NCBI GenBank assembly: GCA_963855995.1
Contig: OY979716.1
Location: 56,778,089 to 56,842,088, forward strand
DNA length: 64,000 bases
Origin: Muricea muricata
Lineage: Eukaryota; Cnidaria; Anthozoa; Malacalcyonacea; Plexauridae
Direction of reading: 5' to 3'
Below, one piece after another: positions 23,277-34,182 of this stretch. Position 1 is the first letter of the stretch. Every line of letters begins with the position of its first letter. The position numbers and the translations under genes are program-made. The notes under the pieces are model-generated. The model saw only the letters and a list, made by a program, of their open reading frames with translations, was not told the DNA's origin and made no database searches.

Positions 23277-24305
23277 TCGTTTTAGAGATTCCGGCTTTTA
23301 GTATTCCAGATTTTAGTATTCCGGAACCTCGACTTCAAAACCTCGACCTCGACTTCAAAACCTCGACCCTCTACAATTACCCAGACTCGACATTGGGTAA
23401 GTATCAGTATTGATAATGCAGTTCCCTTTCGTTTCCATAGTTTTGTTGCTATCACGAAAACCAGTCCATGTGGATAAATATTGACAATGGGTAGCTTTAG
23501 TTTCGTAAATGTCAGAATTTTTATTATCCATTGCAGACTTCAGTATGGTCGCTAAAGGAGATTGTAATTTCTTCCGCTAATGGTGCTATGATTTGGCCTT
23601 GGCTGGCCATGAAAATGCAGGACTTAGATAACACTTGGTAAATCAACAAATTCTCTTATTTGTTATATCTTGAGCTAAAGGTTCCAGTTACACGATACTG
23701 GGTTACTATCAGAGTGACATCAACTTAAAAAGCTTTCCAATCTTGTTTGCTTTTTGAGCTTTTCATATTGGCAATTTTTGTTTAATTTTGGTGTGTTAAG
23801 ACTTAAGTGCAAAATGCACCTTGAAAACCAAAATGTTATATCTCCGATATAATAGTCAATAATTAAAATAATCCGGTATTGTGTAACTGGGACGAAAAAA
23901 AGCCGACTTTACTCGGTGATAAAACTGAAGTCAAATCATTTTTTGTCTAACATTTACTGATTTTAAAACACAACTTAAGAAATAGTATTCCGGGTTTTAG
24001 AGTTCCGGGTTTTAGAGATTCCCCCTTTTAGTATTCCTGGTTTTAGAGATTCCGGCTTTTAGTATTCCGGGTTTTAGATATTCCCCGTTTTAGTATTCCG
24101 GGTTTTAGAGATTCCCCCTTTTAGTATTCCGGTTTTTGAGATTCCCCCTTCAGTATTCTGGGTTTTAGAGATTCCCTCCCTTTAGTAATCCGGGTTTTAG
24201 AGATTCCCCCATTTAGTATTCTGGGTTTTTAGAGATTCCGGCTTGTAGTATACTGGGTTTTTATAGATTCCGGCTTTTAGTATTCCAGGTTTTATTCCAG
24301 GAATT
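23277..24305. repeat. Minisatellite of GATTCC / TTTTAGTATTCC units
   Basis: Between about 23985 and 24305 a unit of about 36 bases recurs roughly nine times with variation, built from TTTTAGTATTCCGGG and TTTTAGAGATTCC. A small satellite cluster with the same words, and CCTCGACTTCAAAA repeated twice, lies at 23277-23370, separated from the main array by about 600 bases of ordinary sequence. Confidence 0.85.
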
Positions 24306-24315
24306 TGTAGTTTTT

Positions 24316-25229
24316 TGACTTCCCAATGCAATCCAACTTTAGGATTCTGATTTTTCCATACAAGAAGTAGATGAAGAAGGTAGTGGTGGTAATGAAACAG
24401 AAGTTGAAAATAGGGGACAGGGCAGAGGACGAGGCACACGACGAGGCAGGGGACGAGGCACACGACAAGGCCATGGTAGAGGTCAAGCTCGAGAAAGCAG
24501 TAAAAGACAAAGACAAGGACGTAGTGGTACTAGATGAGGTCATGGTAGAGGGCGTGGTAACAGGGGTCGTGGAAGAGGTTGAGGAAGGGGGCAATTAGTT
24601 GAAGAGCAAAATGCTGCTGAAAATCAAGTAAACCATGAGTGGGAATTAGTGGTAAATTTCTTTCTGACTATTTTCAATATGAATGCACAATTTCAGCATA
24701 CTATAATTGAAGTATAAAAAAACATTGTTTTAATCTGTTTTTATATGCATTTTAGAATATAGTAGAAGGAATGGATGCAGACATTTTAAAAAGATTTGCC
24801 ATGTGCTGATAGTGTAAATGGTGAGCTGGTACATGGCGATGGATTCCAACCAGATCCAGAACCAGGCAACAATTCACCCGAGCGGTGCAGTTGTCAGCAT
24901 TGTGTTATAATGCCAACACAAGAAGAAAACAAGTGCTGCACCCAAGTAAGAAGACCCTGTATATCCAGAACAAACTTATTCAGACAGTACTGGATGGCAA
25001 TGTTTTAGAGCTGTCCATGAGATACAGAGAGGATGTATTGGTTCTGAATAATAGCAGAAACAATGAAAACTTTCGACATGCAGCCTGCAGACAATATATT
25101 CTGTGGCAACATGGATGGTTGGGGAGGGGAAATAGGAGGGTTGTTCCCAGTTGTTGTGTATTGGCAATTCGTGCATGGTACCCATCACCTAATGGCATAT
25201 ACAGAGGTTATTTGCCTGCACGGTTGTAA
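24316..25229 (+). pseudogene. RG-rich and P2X7-tail-like domain gene relic
   Basis: The first part (24370-24600) reads, in the appropriate frame, as Arg-Gly-rich low complexity (GQGRGRGTRRGRGRGTRQGH) with in-frame stops. After an acceptor TTTTAG near 24755 comes a Cys-rich block CSCQHCVIMPTQEENKCC, then, after a frame change near 24945, NNENFRHAACRQYILWQHGW and GNRRVVPSCCVLAIRAWYPSP. This order (CxC..C..MPT..E..CC, then YRQ..LWQHG..G.GNRRV.PSC) is that of the P2X7 receptor cytoplasmic-tail domain, which also occurs alone or beside transposases in many cnidarian and fish genes. There are no channel segments, so it is not a receptor. It ends at a normal stop at 25229. Stops and a frameshift suggest decay. 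It may belong to the transposon whose transposase begins at 26.4 kb. Confidence 0.65.
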
Positions 25230-26418
25230 ATAGTTTTAATTAATGTCTGGTTTATTGAGAAGATCGATAATTGGGGTGGGAATTTATTCATAAATTTATG
25301 GTCACAGGCCTTAAAAACACATGATTACAAAAGAAATCAATAGTGCAAAAAACAAATATATGAATAAAGCCCCCCCCCCTCAATTATCAATCTTCCTAAT
25401 CCACTGATTATCAAATAGTTTGCACATTGCACCCTTTTTGTGGGTAGCCGCCCGTGCGCGCGCGGTCAGCAGCTAACCACTATGTTACTGTGCTGGCTGT
25501 ATATCCCAATGTCTGATAGATGGCACATGCGCCGCTAATATGACGTAATTTGCATTGCGGTAATGCAATTATCAATGGCTGATACTTTATGTCCCAACTG
25601 GCCTCAATAAAATAAGTCATCATGTGTGACCTATAACTTTGCAAAGCCGTATCTCCTGTTTAATACAAGCTATTTACACAAAAAACGACATTTTAGCCGG
25701 TGTTACAATATCTTTCAATCCAGCCTATTATTTATAAGTTTACTAAACAAGAAATGTGATTTTCAAACACAGAAAACTTCAGAACATAATAGTTAATTAG
25801 TATGAAAAAAATATATACAGCAATAACTTCCCTATCTTACATCGTATATTTTTCAAAATGCCACTGAAATAATCGCTACAGTTTTCTCTACATTTTAAGC
25901 TTTAAGTTTCATACGAAAATACTACAAACTAAAAAAAATACAGCGAAATGTAAACTATAGCGCGGTAACGATGTTTATGTACAAAATATTAATTACTACA
26001 AATTATTTTAACCTTTCGCTGCGAAAATCCACGGCATCCTTCATTGCAGCTTCCTCAAAATACCACTGAATGAATCGCTATGGTTTTCCCAAGATATTTG
26101 CCACTTTTAAGCAAAAAATATTAAATACTGAAGACGCTACAGCGACTTGCAGCCTAAACGTGAAGATAGTACAAATGTCGCATTTGATTTCAGTCAATTT
26201 TAGCCCGCAAGTATCACATTTCACCTGTCAAAACATGCAAAGAAAGTACCCTACGGTTCCCTAGGACTCGGAAACCGTATCTACAGGTTAAAATCTCGTA
26301 TATAGCGTGTTTCCGTGTGTCTATAGCTACAGGAATTCCTAAAATAGCATGCTATCTTGATGCACTGCCTACCAAGGCTAATGAGCTCCATCTACCCATA
26401 TTGTTGTTGCTTTTATCA
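25230..26418. other. Spacer without recognised features
   Basis: AT-rich with a poly-C tract near 25370. I see no supported gene. Confidence 0.4.
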
Positions 26419-28262
26419 TTAAAAGCGAGTTTGATGTTTATCAACCAAAGACTGGACTGAAGGTGGAGGGATTGGAGCTATATTGGATGTAATTCTTCTA
26501 GGATCATCACTATCCAAGTCAAGGCACCTGTCTATGGTTCCCTCTGAAGAAATCCTCTTTGCAAAAACCTTCAGTAAAAGGTCAGGAATATATGTATATT
26601 CCTTAGGCACGAGGACTTGTGTACGGCACCATTGCTTTGTTCACTTGCTAAATTTACGTCCGTACCTAGCAAGGAAAATTGCCACTACAAATGTACTGCC
26701 AGTTGGTTCCTAGCCTTGCATTACCAAATTGCTGGTTAATTAAGTCATTCATGTTGAAAGGTATGAAGAACGCAATGGTTTACTTACCTTACTCGACCAT
26801 CAGCTGTAGTTGCTGCCACTCTGCCTCTGTGGTAGTTAAAGTCTTGGGCAGCCAGCTGGTTCCTAGCCTTGTACACTGGATAGCTGTGGAGAAATAATAG
26901 TATGCTTATGGCACTTCCATGTATTTTTAGTACTATGAGCAGTGAGGGCCAGTGTGGGTAGAGAGTTTAAAGTTTCTTCACTGCATAAGGAATTCTTCTA
27001 CCTGAAAAATACTCTTGTATTTTTCTGGCAGAAGAACTCCTTACCTAGCAATGAAACTATTTTTAGCATTGCATAACTGAAAACAGTAAACATTTTTGTT
27101 CACTTTGTTCACTTACGAATAAGCTTGGCGTTTCGGAGCATACATCAGGATTACATTGTGATATGATTCTATAAATCCTGTGTGCCTAATGAAATTATTT
27201 TATTATAATTAGAAACTTGTTTCTGGAGAATATTATGTTATGCTATGCTTTAAGTTATTATCTAAAAATATTACCTGAAGTTGTCATAATAAGGTAAGGT
27301 GTTTAGGAATCTGACATCTAAGACAATCTTTGCAAGTGCCATTTTCACAGGTCTTTGCACAATGCCAGAAATGATTTCTGACAGATTGTGCCCAAAATGA
27401 GAGCTCATCATTTCCTTTAGCTTTAGCTGCCTGAAAATTCATGACAAATATGTTGTATCCAACCCATATATAGTATATATACTATAGTGAAAGGGTCAGT
27501 TACTCATTGCTAAAGAGAATTTATAGACATTTTTATATATTTTTGTTCATACATACAGCATTTACTTTCTTTGTGATACTTTTTCCACCATGCCACATGT
27601 CATTTTGATGTACCACATTCTTGTACTTGTCTTCTCTTTGTGAAAAACACATTGAAACACATGGCTTATTGTCATAAATGAAACTGTCTTATATTATATT
27701 TTTATTTGACAGTCATAATTTCACTCAGCAAAGACACACAGAAACAAACACGCAAAACGTGTTACCCCCATATACCATATAAAATCTGTTACCCCAAAAC
27801 TGTGTACCCCAATGATATACCCAGCATTTTGATTCTGCCCTTATTTCAAATAAAGGGTCTTTACTCAGGGCATTTAATTCTGTTGTATCATTTTGGTAAT
27901 AAAAATAAAGATACTTAGTCATTAATGCTGCTATCTCCAAATGACCATCTGTCACAACTTCCTTTACAATCATTGGTGAGGTAAGCTGCACATCCATTCC
28001 CCTCTCAAACCCCATTCTCTCCAAATTGTTACTTTTTCCAGCTGCTTCTCTCATATCAACAACACTGACTTGGACAATAGCTCTGTCGTTTGTATCTGCC
28101 AGGGTGTATGCACAGTATTGTGCACTGTGCCCTGGAGAATCGTTTCTCCCATCACCACTCAAAATTGTCTCCTTGTCTGCCTTTTCAGTCCATAACTTTT
28201 GTTGATGTTCATTCCAAAACTCATTGATTGCAGGGATGATGTACAACCTCTGGTACTGGTTT
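26419..28262 (-). pseudogene. DDE-type transposase, central and C-terminal exons
   Basis: Exon-like blocks, right to left: about 27940-28262 with YIIPAINEFW, SGDGRNDSPGHSAQY (likely first catalytic Asp) and VVTDGHLEIAALM (likely second); 27561-27639 with VVHQNDMWHGGKSITKK; 27300-27432 with NDELSFWAQSVRNHFWHC; 26785-26890 with PVYKARNQLAAQDFNYHRGR; 26430-26660 with KQWCRTQVLVPKEYTYIPDLL. Splice sites are plausible at most boundaries. The order matches, from memory, a widespread group of cnidarian and vertebrate cut-and-paste transposases with a DxxxDSPGHSA motif that I cannot place in a named superfamily with certainty. An in-frame TGA in the last block (before TKQWC) stands where an Arg codon CGA is expected. 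The exon normally preceding YIIPAI is present but inverted (next entry). Confidence 0.65.
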
Positions 28263-28815
28263 TGTGGGGGGGGTAAATGATCTAAGATTATAATTGTCTA
28301 CATTTTTTAGAGCACGTGTTGCTTCGGAGACAAAAGATCTGGTGCAAGATGATGCTGAACACAGGCTAGATGATACCTTGAATGTAACAATACAAGGACA
28401 GGATTGGGACAAACAAGAAAATGGTAATGATGGGGATAAAAGCAATACACCTTCAAGATATGTATCAACTGTGGAAGAGATTACCTGGAAGAAGCTATTA
28501 AAATGGAAAAATGTATTGTGTTTACAGACACCCTCATTTCACTGATAAAATCATTACACGGAGGTGTTTGTAAACGAGAGGATTGTGACCATGCCTTGGA
28601 GTATAAGAATTATTTTGAAGCATGCCTAGTCATATCCTGGAGTTGTAGTGCTGGTCATTCTGGTGGAAGATGAGCAGCTCAACCATCATGTGATAAAATA
28701 AGAGCAGGAAATCTGGTGCTTGCATCCTTATTATTGTTGTCTGGAAACTCATATACTAAAGTAGGGCTGATGTTCAACTTCTGCAATCTTACAGTATTTT
28801 TCATCAATGCTGTTT
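28263..28815 (+). pseudogene. Inverted internal exon block of the same transposase
   Basis: On the plus strand the frame reads CGRDYLEEAIKMEKCIVFTD, GVCKREDCDHALEYKNYFEA, WSCSAGHSGGR, a stop, then AGNLVLASLLLLSGNSYTKVG. This is the Cys-rich zinc-binding-like region and following helix expected immediately before YIIPAINEFW, which starts at about 28250 on the other strand. Exons further upstream in the protein are again on the minus strand. The simplest reading is a local inversion of about 550 bp, with breakpoints near 28263-28290 and 28815-28870, inside one transposase gene. The G8 tract at about 28265 lies at the left breakpoint. Alternatively, two fragmentary copies collided. Confidence 0.55.
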
Positions 28816-28875
28816 AATTAAAATTATGATGGGCACTTTAACAATAATATTAAAGTATACAATGTAGCTCATCTT

Positions 28876-29575
28876 ACTCAGAAGTTTCACTGAATGGATG
28901 AATCATATCATCTGTGCTAGAATCTCCTTCGCTCCCAATGATTGTGTCTTCAACAATTGAAGTCCTTAAACAGTAAAAGGATACATTAAAAACAAACACG
29001 CATCAAAGTTGGAAGACATGGTAAATAGATACTATCATTCAGGCGAACCTTCGTAGCAAGTGATGAGCTGTCAATGTCAGACAGCAGTCTTTTCCTTGGT
29101 GATGACACAGGAGTGGAAGAAAGTACTGAGCAAAAAAATGACAAAGAATATACCAATAAAAAACGTTATTTAAAGTGTCATCTGTAAATAATAGCTGCAC
29201 ATAAATTCACTCGCGTTGCGCTGAAGGAAAGCATCTTGTAATTTGATAACTTTTTTCTCCTTCGAAGGCGTCCATTGTTTGAGTTTCAACGTGACTATGA
29301 CGCTGAAATATTTATACTTTATTTACACTTAAAACTCTGTAATTATGTTAGAATGCAAATAAATTAAAGACATGCCAGTACAAATTTAAAATATCATTGT
29401 TCCTCACCAAGTTCTCTTAGTAGACTCCTTCATATATAAGTCCAGTAGCATCTCGGCTACCTGTTTGTCGGATTTAAGGTCGTTCTCCTCTTTCACTACT
29501 TTCCACCTATCGAAAGCTTCAAGAAGGCAAGCTTTTGTAGCATCTCTTCCCGCGCACACTTCTGGCGATTCAACA
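28876..29575 (-). pseudogene. N-terminal exons of the DDE-type transposase
   Basis: Four short blocks with GT-AG boundaries: 29405-29575 (CLLEAFDRWKVVKEENDLK, QVAEMLLDLYMKES, donor GTGAGG), about 29205-29300 (QWTPSKEKKVIKLQDAFLQR), about 29045-29130 (STPVSSPRKRLLSDIDSSS) and 28876-28967 (VEDTIIGSEGDSSTDDMIHP, donor GTAAG). The first resembles the N-terminal helix of the transposase group named above; the others are linker-like. The start codon is not certain. The first few codons fall inside the repeated U1 unit that continues to the right. Confidence 0.5.
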
Positions 29576-29787
29576 ACATGACTTACTTAATAAAAAGCCT
29601 AGAGCAAAGGCAGACAGTTCGAGACAGACATAGTGTATATAGCTTTTGCTGTTGCTTTTCATTGTCACTACTGAGTAGCCTCACTCCATGCTATAATAGT
29701 CTCTGTCTCAGTCTGTTGACCTTGTGTACTCATCATGCAGTCACTGCAATGACTATTCTAAATAAACTATTTTATAAGTTCAGAGAG
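29546..29787 (-). repeat. U1 3' flank, repeated at 46574-46810
   Basis: About 240 bases downstream of U1 are nearly the same at both U1 loci, including AATAAA-containing and TGTATATA segments. AGTTTATTTAGAATAG, directly after U1 on the minus strand, resembles the snRNA 3' box (GTTT-AAA-AGA) that directs 3'-end formation. Shared flanks argue for duplicated genes rather than reverse-transcribed RNA copies. Confidence 0.7.
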
Positions 29788-29952
29788 AAGGGAACAAGCG
29801 CGAACACAGGTCCCGACTAGCAGAGATTCTTCGCTCGAGTTACCCACATTAGGGGTAATCGCAGGAGTCAACCCAGGCTCGTTGTGCAAAGAAAGGGCCC
29901 CATCCTGAGATGACCTCCTAGTTGATCAAGGTGCCTCTCGCATCAGGTAAGT
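29788..29952 (-). ncRNA. U1 snRNA gene, lacks first two nucleotides, preceded by insertion
   Basis: Minus strand starts ACTTACCTGATGCGAG (the 5'-splice-site-pairing end). It continues through CCTTGATCAACTAGG (stem-loop I, U1-70K loop GATCA), CTTTGCACAACG (stem-loop II, U1A loop), CCTGCGATTACCCC and GTGGGTAACTCGA (stem-loop III region), AGAATCTCTGC where the Sm site should be, and GTTCGCGCTTGTTCCC (stem-loop IV). Known: U1 base-pairs with 5' splice sites in the spliceosome. The Sm site is degraded compared with AATTTSTGG and the promoter is separated from the gene by a 295-bp insert, so this copy is probably silent. The first two bases (AT) are found at 30259-30260. Confidence 0.9.
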
Positions 29953-30247
29953 TTTTATTGCAAGGCCTGCTCCCGACACCAATAGGGTCGTGCAATGGTC
30001 GCAGGGTAAATGCAACTTGGAAGACCCCCGTTCGCGAAACCGCACTTTTTTGTGAAGAAAAGCCCGCTACAGGTACCGCACCTTCCAGAGCACAAAACTA
30101 GTACGCCGTTAAGTGCACTAGCTAAATCTCCCCCAATGGAGAACAAAAAATACAACCTGCTGGGCGTACCATACAGGAGGAAAAAACTGCTGGGCAAACC
30201 ATACAGTATGAGGTGCCTGCTGGGCTAACCATACAGATGAAAAACTT
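29953..30247 (-). mobile_element. 295-bp insert in U1 with 11-bp target duplication
   Basis: Flanked by direct repeats ATCAGGTAAGT at 29942-29952 and 30248-30258 (sense: ACTTACCTGAT, U1 nt 3-13). In sense orientation it contains three variants of TGTATGGTTWGCCCAGCAG spaced by 15-25 bases and ends CCTTGCAATAAAA. Its 3' part has CCATTGCACGACCC, resembling CCATTGCACAATCCC at the matching place of the U1-associated LINE tail. It is therefore either a 5'-truncated diverged LINE relative or a SINE that borrows its tail. Confidence 0.8.
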
Positions 30248-30260
30248 ATCAGGTAAGTAT
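30248..30260 (-). ncRNA. U1 snRNA 5' end (13 nt) left of target split
   Basis: Sense ATACTTACCTGAT is U1 nucleotides 1-13, including the +1 AT missing from the main body. Together with 29788-29952 it gives a complete U1 interrupted by the 295-bp insert. Upstream 30261-30325 is the putative U1 5' flank; about 35 bases of it (GTGGTTCTGCC and on) recur at 50558-50590. Confidence 0.8.
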
Positions 30261-30446
30261 GTGGTTCTGCCTGCAGACTCCTGCTGCCTAGCTAATTTGC
30301 ATGGTTTGCCCTGGCCAGCTTGGCTAAGTTTATACTTTCAAATACGACATAGCCGTCCCAACTGAGGGATTGTGCAATGGCATGCCGAATTTCAGGGTGT
30401 GTAGCCACACGCAAAACAACTACAGAGACGATCCCTAACCCCGACT

Positions 30447-30468
30447 AAATGCCTGTGTAGCACACATT
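30447..30468 (-). promoter_or_regulatory. Shortened 3'-UTR hairpin of LINE copy 1
   Basis: AAATGTGTGC...GGCATTT is a reduced version of the longer hairpin seen in LINE copies 3 and 4; the CAGTGCCG/CCGGTG part is missing. Confidence 0.45.
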
Positions 30469-30606
30469 TAGCGCTAATAGACACGACAACACTCTGACAA
30501 ACAAGACAGAAAACAAGGCAGAAAACAACATAAAACATATAATTTCGTGGAACATAAATAGCGCTATAAACCCCTACAATTAAAATAAGCTAGATAATCT
30601 AACTAG

Positions 30607-30726
30607 GTTAAAAATGTATATATGTGTATGTGCGTATGTGCGTATGTGTAATTTAACCTATATGTATATACACGCACGCGGACGCACGCACACGCACGCA
30701 CACGCACACGCACGGACACACACGGA
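30607..30726. repeat. Alternating purine-pyrimidine tract in LINE 3' UTR
   Basis: TATG/TGCG repeats and CACG repeats occupy the 3' UTR of LINE copy 1 only; the other copies lack them, so they arose after insertion or in this lineage. Confidence 0.8.
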
Positions 30727-33700
30727 CAATGCACCATGGAAGATTGCACCTGGAGACAACCAAAAAGGTTAAAAAAGGAAAAAAGAGAAAAAAAACACAC
30801 CTAGAAGGAGAAGACAAGCTCCGAACCCTCCAAGTGCCCCAAAGAATCGTGGCCAAGCCACTACCACTCAAACGTGCAAATTTGAGCAGGGCTCTTGCAC
30901 CACTTAAATAATAGAGATCAATTAAATTAGATTCTAATAATAGCTATATGCAGTATTTGCAAAGCTATGGGTACTTTCTGACGAAATCGAAAGTCGCACC
31001 GGGCAACCCAAATGGCATATTTCATGACCAAAAGCACGAAAAGAAAGATGGAAGGGATTGCCCGACGACGAGCTTCCGAAAACCCAAAAAGCAGCTCATC
31101 AGCTGTAAACCGAACAATGGTTGGGTTGATACGGTTCAAGTTGGTGTACACCCAGGCCACTTAGAGGCGAGCACTTGAAAATAGATGTTCCGGCGTCTTG
31201 TCGGCAGCTGCACAAAATCAACGGCTGTCGACTCCATGCATACCAAAATTAATGGCCAAGTGGGCACATATGTAGAGAACCCCATGTGCGATCTGCCAAC
31301 TCAGATCGACCACCTTACGGTCCAGATCACAAATATGCAGCTGGCGTCATGTCTCTGGCCAGTGCAAGGGACCGTAAGTGTGGAGGAACTTCGAGATACA
31401 ATGGCGTTCCTTTGTGTTTCGCGATGTGAGCTGCGAGATGTTAACTGGGTTGTCAGAAGATACCCGAATGCCCAGCTCATCACTACCCACTATCAAACCT
31501 TGATCCAGGGCCCACTATACGCTGAAAAGGAGCTGATAAAAGGTGGGCAGAGAACATAAAAGGCGACGAGGCTGGGCAGTGAGAAGTGCGTTGCGTGGCT
31601 CTAAATGTAAAGAAATAAACAAAAAAGGCCTTCCATCTGCCATCGGAAGACACAAAAAAACGTTTGAGCCACTGCAACGCAAAAGCTTTGGCTTTTAATC
31701 TAAAGTTTACTACCCCAAAGCCACCCTGAGCTTTGGGGAGACTAACTGTGGTCCGGGCCACTTGGTCACGTTTGCCAGACCAAAAGAAGGTCTAAATGGC
31801 CTTATCAATGCGTTTCCCTGCCCAAACAGGAATGGGGAAAATGTGACACAAGTGCAAGATTTGAGATAGAGCTAGGGTGTTTATGACAACTGCCTTCCCC
31901 TGAAAAGACAGTTGTCGCTGGGACCACGAGGCAAGCCGAGTCTCCAAACTGGAAACGACTGGCTCCAATGTTGGGGTGGTGTAATCACCGACACTGAAGG
32001 TCGCACCAAGCAGTGGCAGTTGTTTTACCCACCGCAGCCCATAAGGGGTATCGGTGCGATCCTTCCAGGAACCAGCCCACATAGCCTTCGACTTGCCTCT
32101 ATTTAATTTAGCGCCAAAGGCCCTCTCGTAGGTAAAATAAACTGAGAAGGTCTCCTCTATTTATTGCTCTGTAGTGACGGCTACAGTGGTGTCGTCCGCG
32201 TAGCCAGAGCACTTGTACCCCTCCACCTAGTGGGGGATGATTACGCCCTGAATTTGCGGACATGCACGAATGCACTCCGCAAGCACTCTGATGGAGAGGA
32301 CATATAATACAGGAGACAGAGGGCACTCCTGGTGCACACTCCTAGTGGGGTTAAAAAAAAAGACGTCCAGCCGTTAATAACTACTGCGGATTGGACGCCA
32401 GTATAAAATAAATGGACCCAGTTGCAAAGCTGAGGTCCAAAGTTAAAAGTCTCGAGTATGCGGAGCAGGAATTCCCAATCAACCCGATCAAATGCCTTCT
32501 CTTGATCTAAGGAGAGAAGGGCGAGGGGAATATCTTCTCGCTCCTCATACTAACAAATCTCGCACTCCCGCGAGATTTTTGCTGATGGTCCGGCCACGCA
32601 CATTGCACGTCTGATCCGGACCAACAACGCTAGCCATTACACCAAGAAGGCGCCCGAAATAGCTCTAGTAGCGATCTTGTAATCTACATTGAGCAGGCTA
32701 ATGGGGCGCCAACTCTTGGTGTCAACAGGGTCATTCTTCTTGTAGAGTACAATAATGAGTTCCTGGCGCTGGGAGGTGGAAAGCTGGCCGGCCTCAAAAG
32801 CTGCATTGAGGACACGGACCAGATCAGCACCGAGGGACTGCCAAAATACTGTATAAAACTCCATAGGGAGACTGTCTGACCCGGGTGTCTTACCGTGGGG
32901 CATGCCCGAAAAGGGCGGCCCAACATTCATCAACGGTAAGACACCCCTCACAACCAGCCCTCTCAGCTTGACTTAAGCGACGTGTCAGCTGAGGGAGCAT
33001 GGTGTGTTGAGCTATAGGATCACACACCTGTGCGGTAATTAGGTTGTCATAATACGACCGCCAGACACCTAGGATCTCAAAAGGGTTATGGCGGACCAGT
33101 CCAGTTGCAGGGTCGCGTATCGAGTACATCATCTCCCGGGCATGATGTTTTGACTCCACGTTCAAAAAGTAGGAGGAAGAAGTCTCTCCCTCCTCTGCCC
33201 ACTGGCAGCGGGCACGAACCTGGCCCCTTTGGCCTTGTACAGGGCGATGTCTCGCAACTCCTGCTGGACTGTGCACAGGCGTGTGAAGGCCGTTTGATCC
33301 TCCTGATCGAACGCTACTTTTAACTTATTCATTTGTTTGGTAAGAGAGGCCTTCCTGCCGCGTTTGTTGGCAGCCTTGGCCTGTTGGTAAGTGCGGGAGA
33401 CCTCTCTCAAATAAAATTTGCCCTGGTCCCACCAGTCCATCAGGGATGGAAAGTCAGCATGACTTTCTATGGACTGCCAGTGGGACCAGAACGAAGAGAC
33501 TAGATTAATATACTCGGGGTCCTGGAGGAGCGAAGCATTCAGCTTCCACACCCCGGCCTCGGTCAAATTGTGGTGCTAATGAAAAATCCACCAATAGGTA
33601 TTGGTGGTCGGATAAAAATGTTGGATGGTACTTGCACCCTTGAATGTAATTACTTAATGCTGTTGGAGCCCACACCATGTCAATCCGCGACACGTGGGTA

Positions 33701-33827
33701 CCATCCCCATGCGTCCATGAGTACGCTGTGCGGCCTGGTTGTAGTTGGCGCCACAATGGGTAGATTTGCGTGAACGACATGAGGGACTCCAACGCAGCAA
33801 TGCTTTCCCGTTGCTGTGCAGCATTAA

Positions 33828-34182
33828 ATTGCATTACAGTAAAAAATATGAAATTTCGTGCTCAACGATAAGAAAAAACGACTGGCATCATCAGAAAAGA
33901 GCACAAAAACCTGCATATAAGACTCTTAAACAGTTTTTTTATCCTTCAAATAGTTTTCGTGTTATTTGTGTTTTAAAGGGGAAAATTGACCCGAAATCGC
34001 GCAATAAAAACTGGGAACTAACTTAAAAATGAGGGTTTGAGAACAAATAACTTGAGAACTATTCGGAGAATAAAAAAACGGTTTAAGAGTCTTATATGCA
34101 GTTTTCTCTGATCTTTCTGATGCTAGCAGTCGTTTTTACTATTGTTTAATATAAAATTTTACATTTTTTGCTGTAATACAAT
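33828..34182. mobile_element. 355-bp fold-back MITE flanked by TTAA
   Basis: Left arm ATTGCATTACAG... and right arm ...CTGTAATACAAT are inverted over about 120 bases (both contain TGCATATAAGACTCTTAAAC or its complement). TTAA lies directly outside at 33824-33827 and 34183-34186, the duplication produced by piggyBac- and Kolobok-type elements. It interrupts the endonuclease domain of LINE copy 1, so it is younger than that insertion. A further 160 bp of unknown DNA (34187-34345) follows before the LINE resumes. Confidence 0.8.

Noticed and set aside
23277-24305. CRISPR-like array
   Set aside because: Units are contiguous and variable without unique spacers; a eukaryotic minisatellite.
29578-29820. 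The 29.5 and 46.6 kb repeats as solo LTRs (TATA-like and AATAAA signals inside)
   Set aside because: The repeat is explained by a U1 gene with its 3' flank; no TG...CA ends or target duplication were seen.
30603-30871. Cys/Val/Arg-rich frames opposite the LINE 3' UTR
   Set aside because: Translation of CACG/TATG simple repeats.
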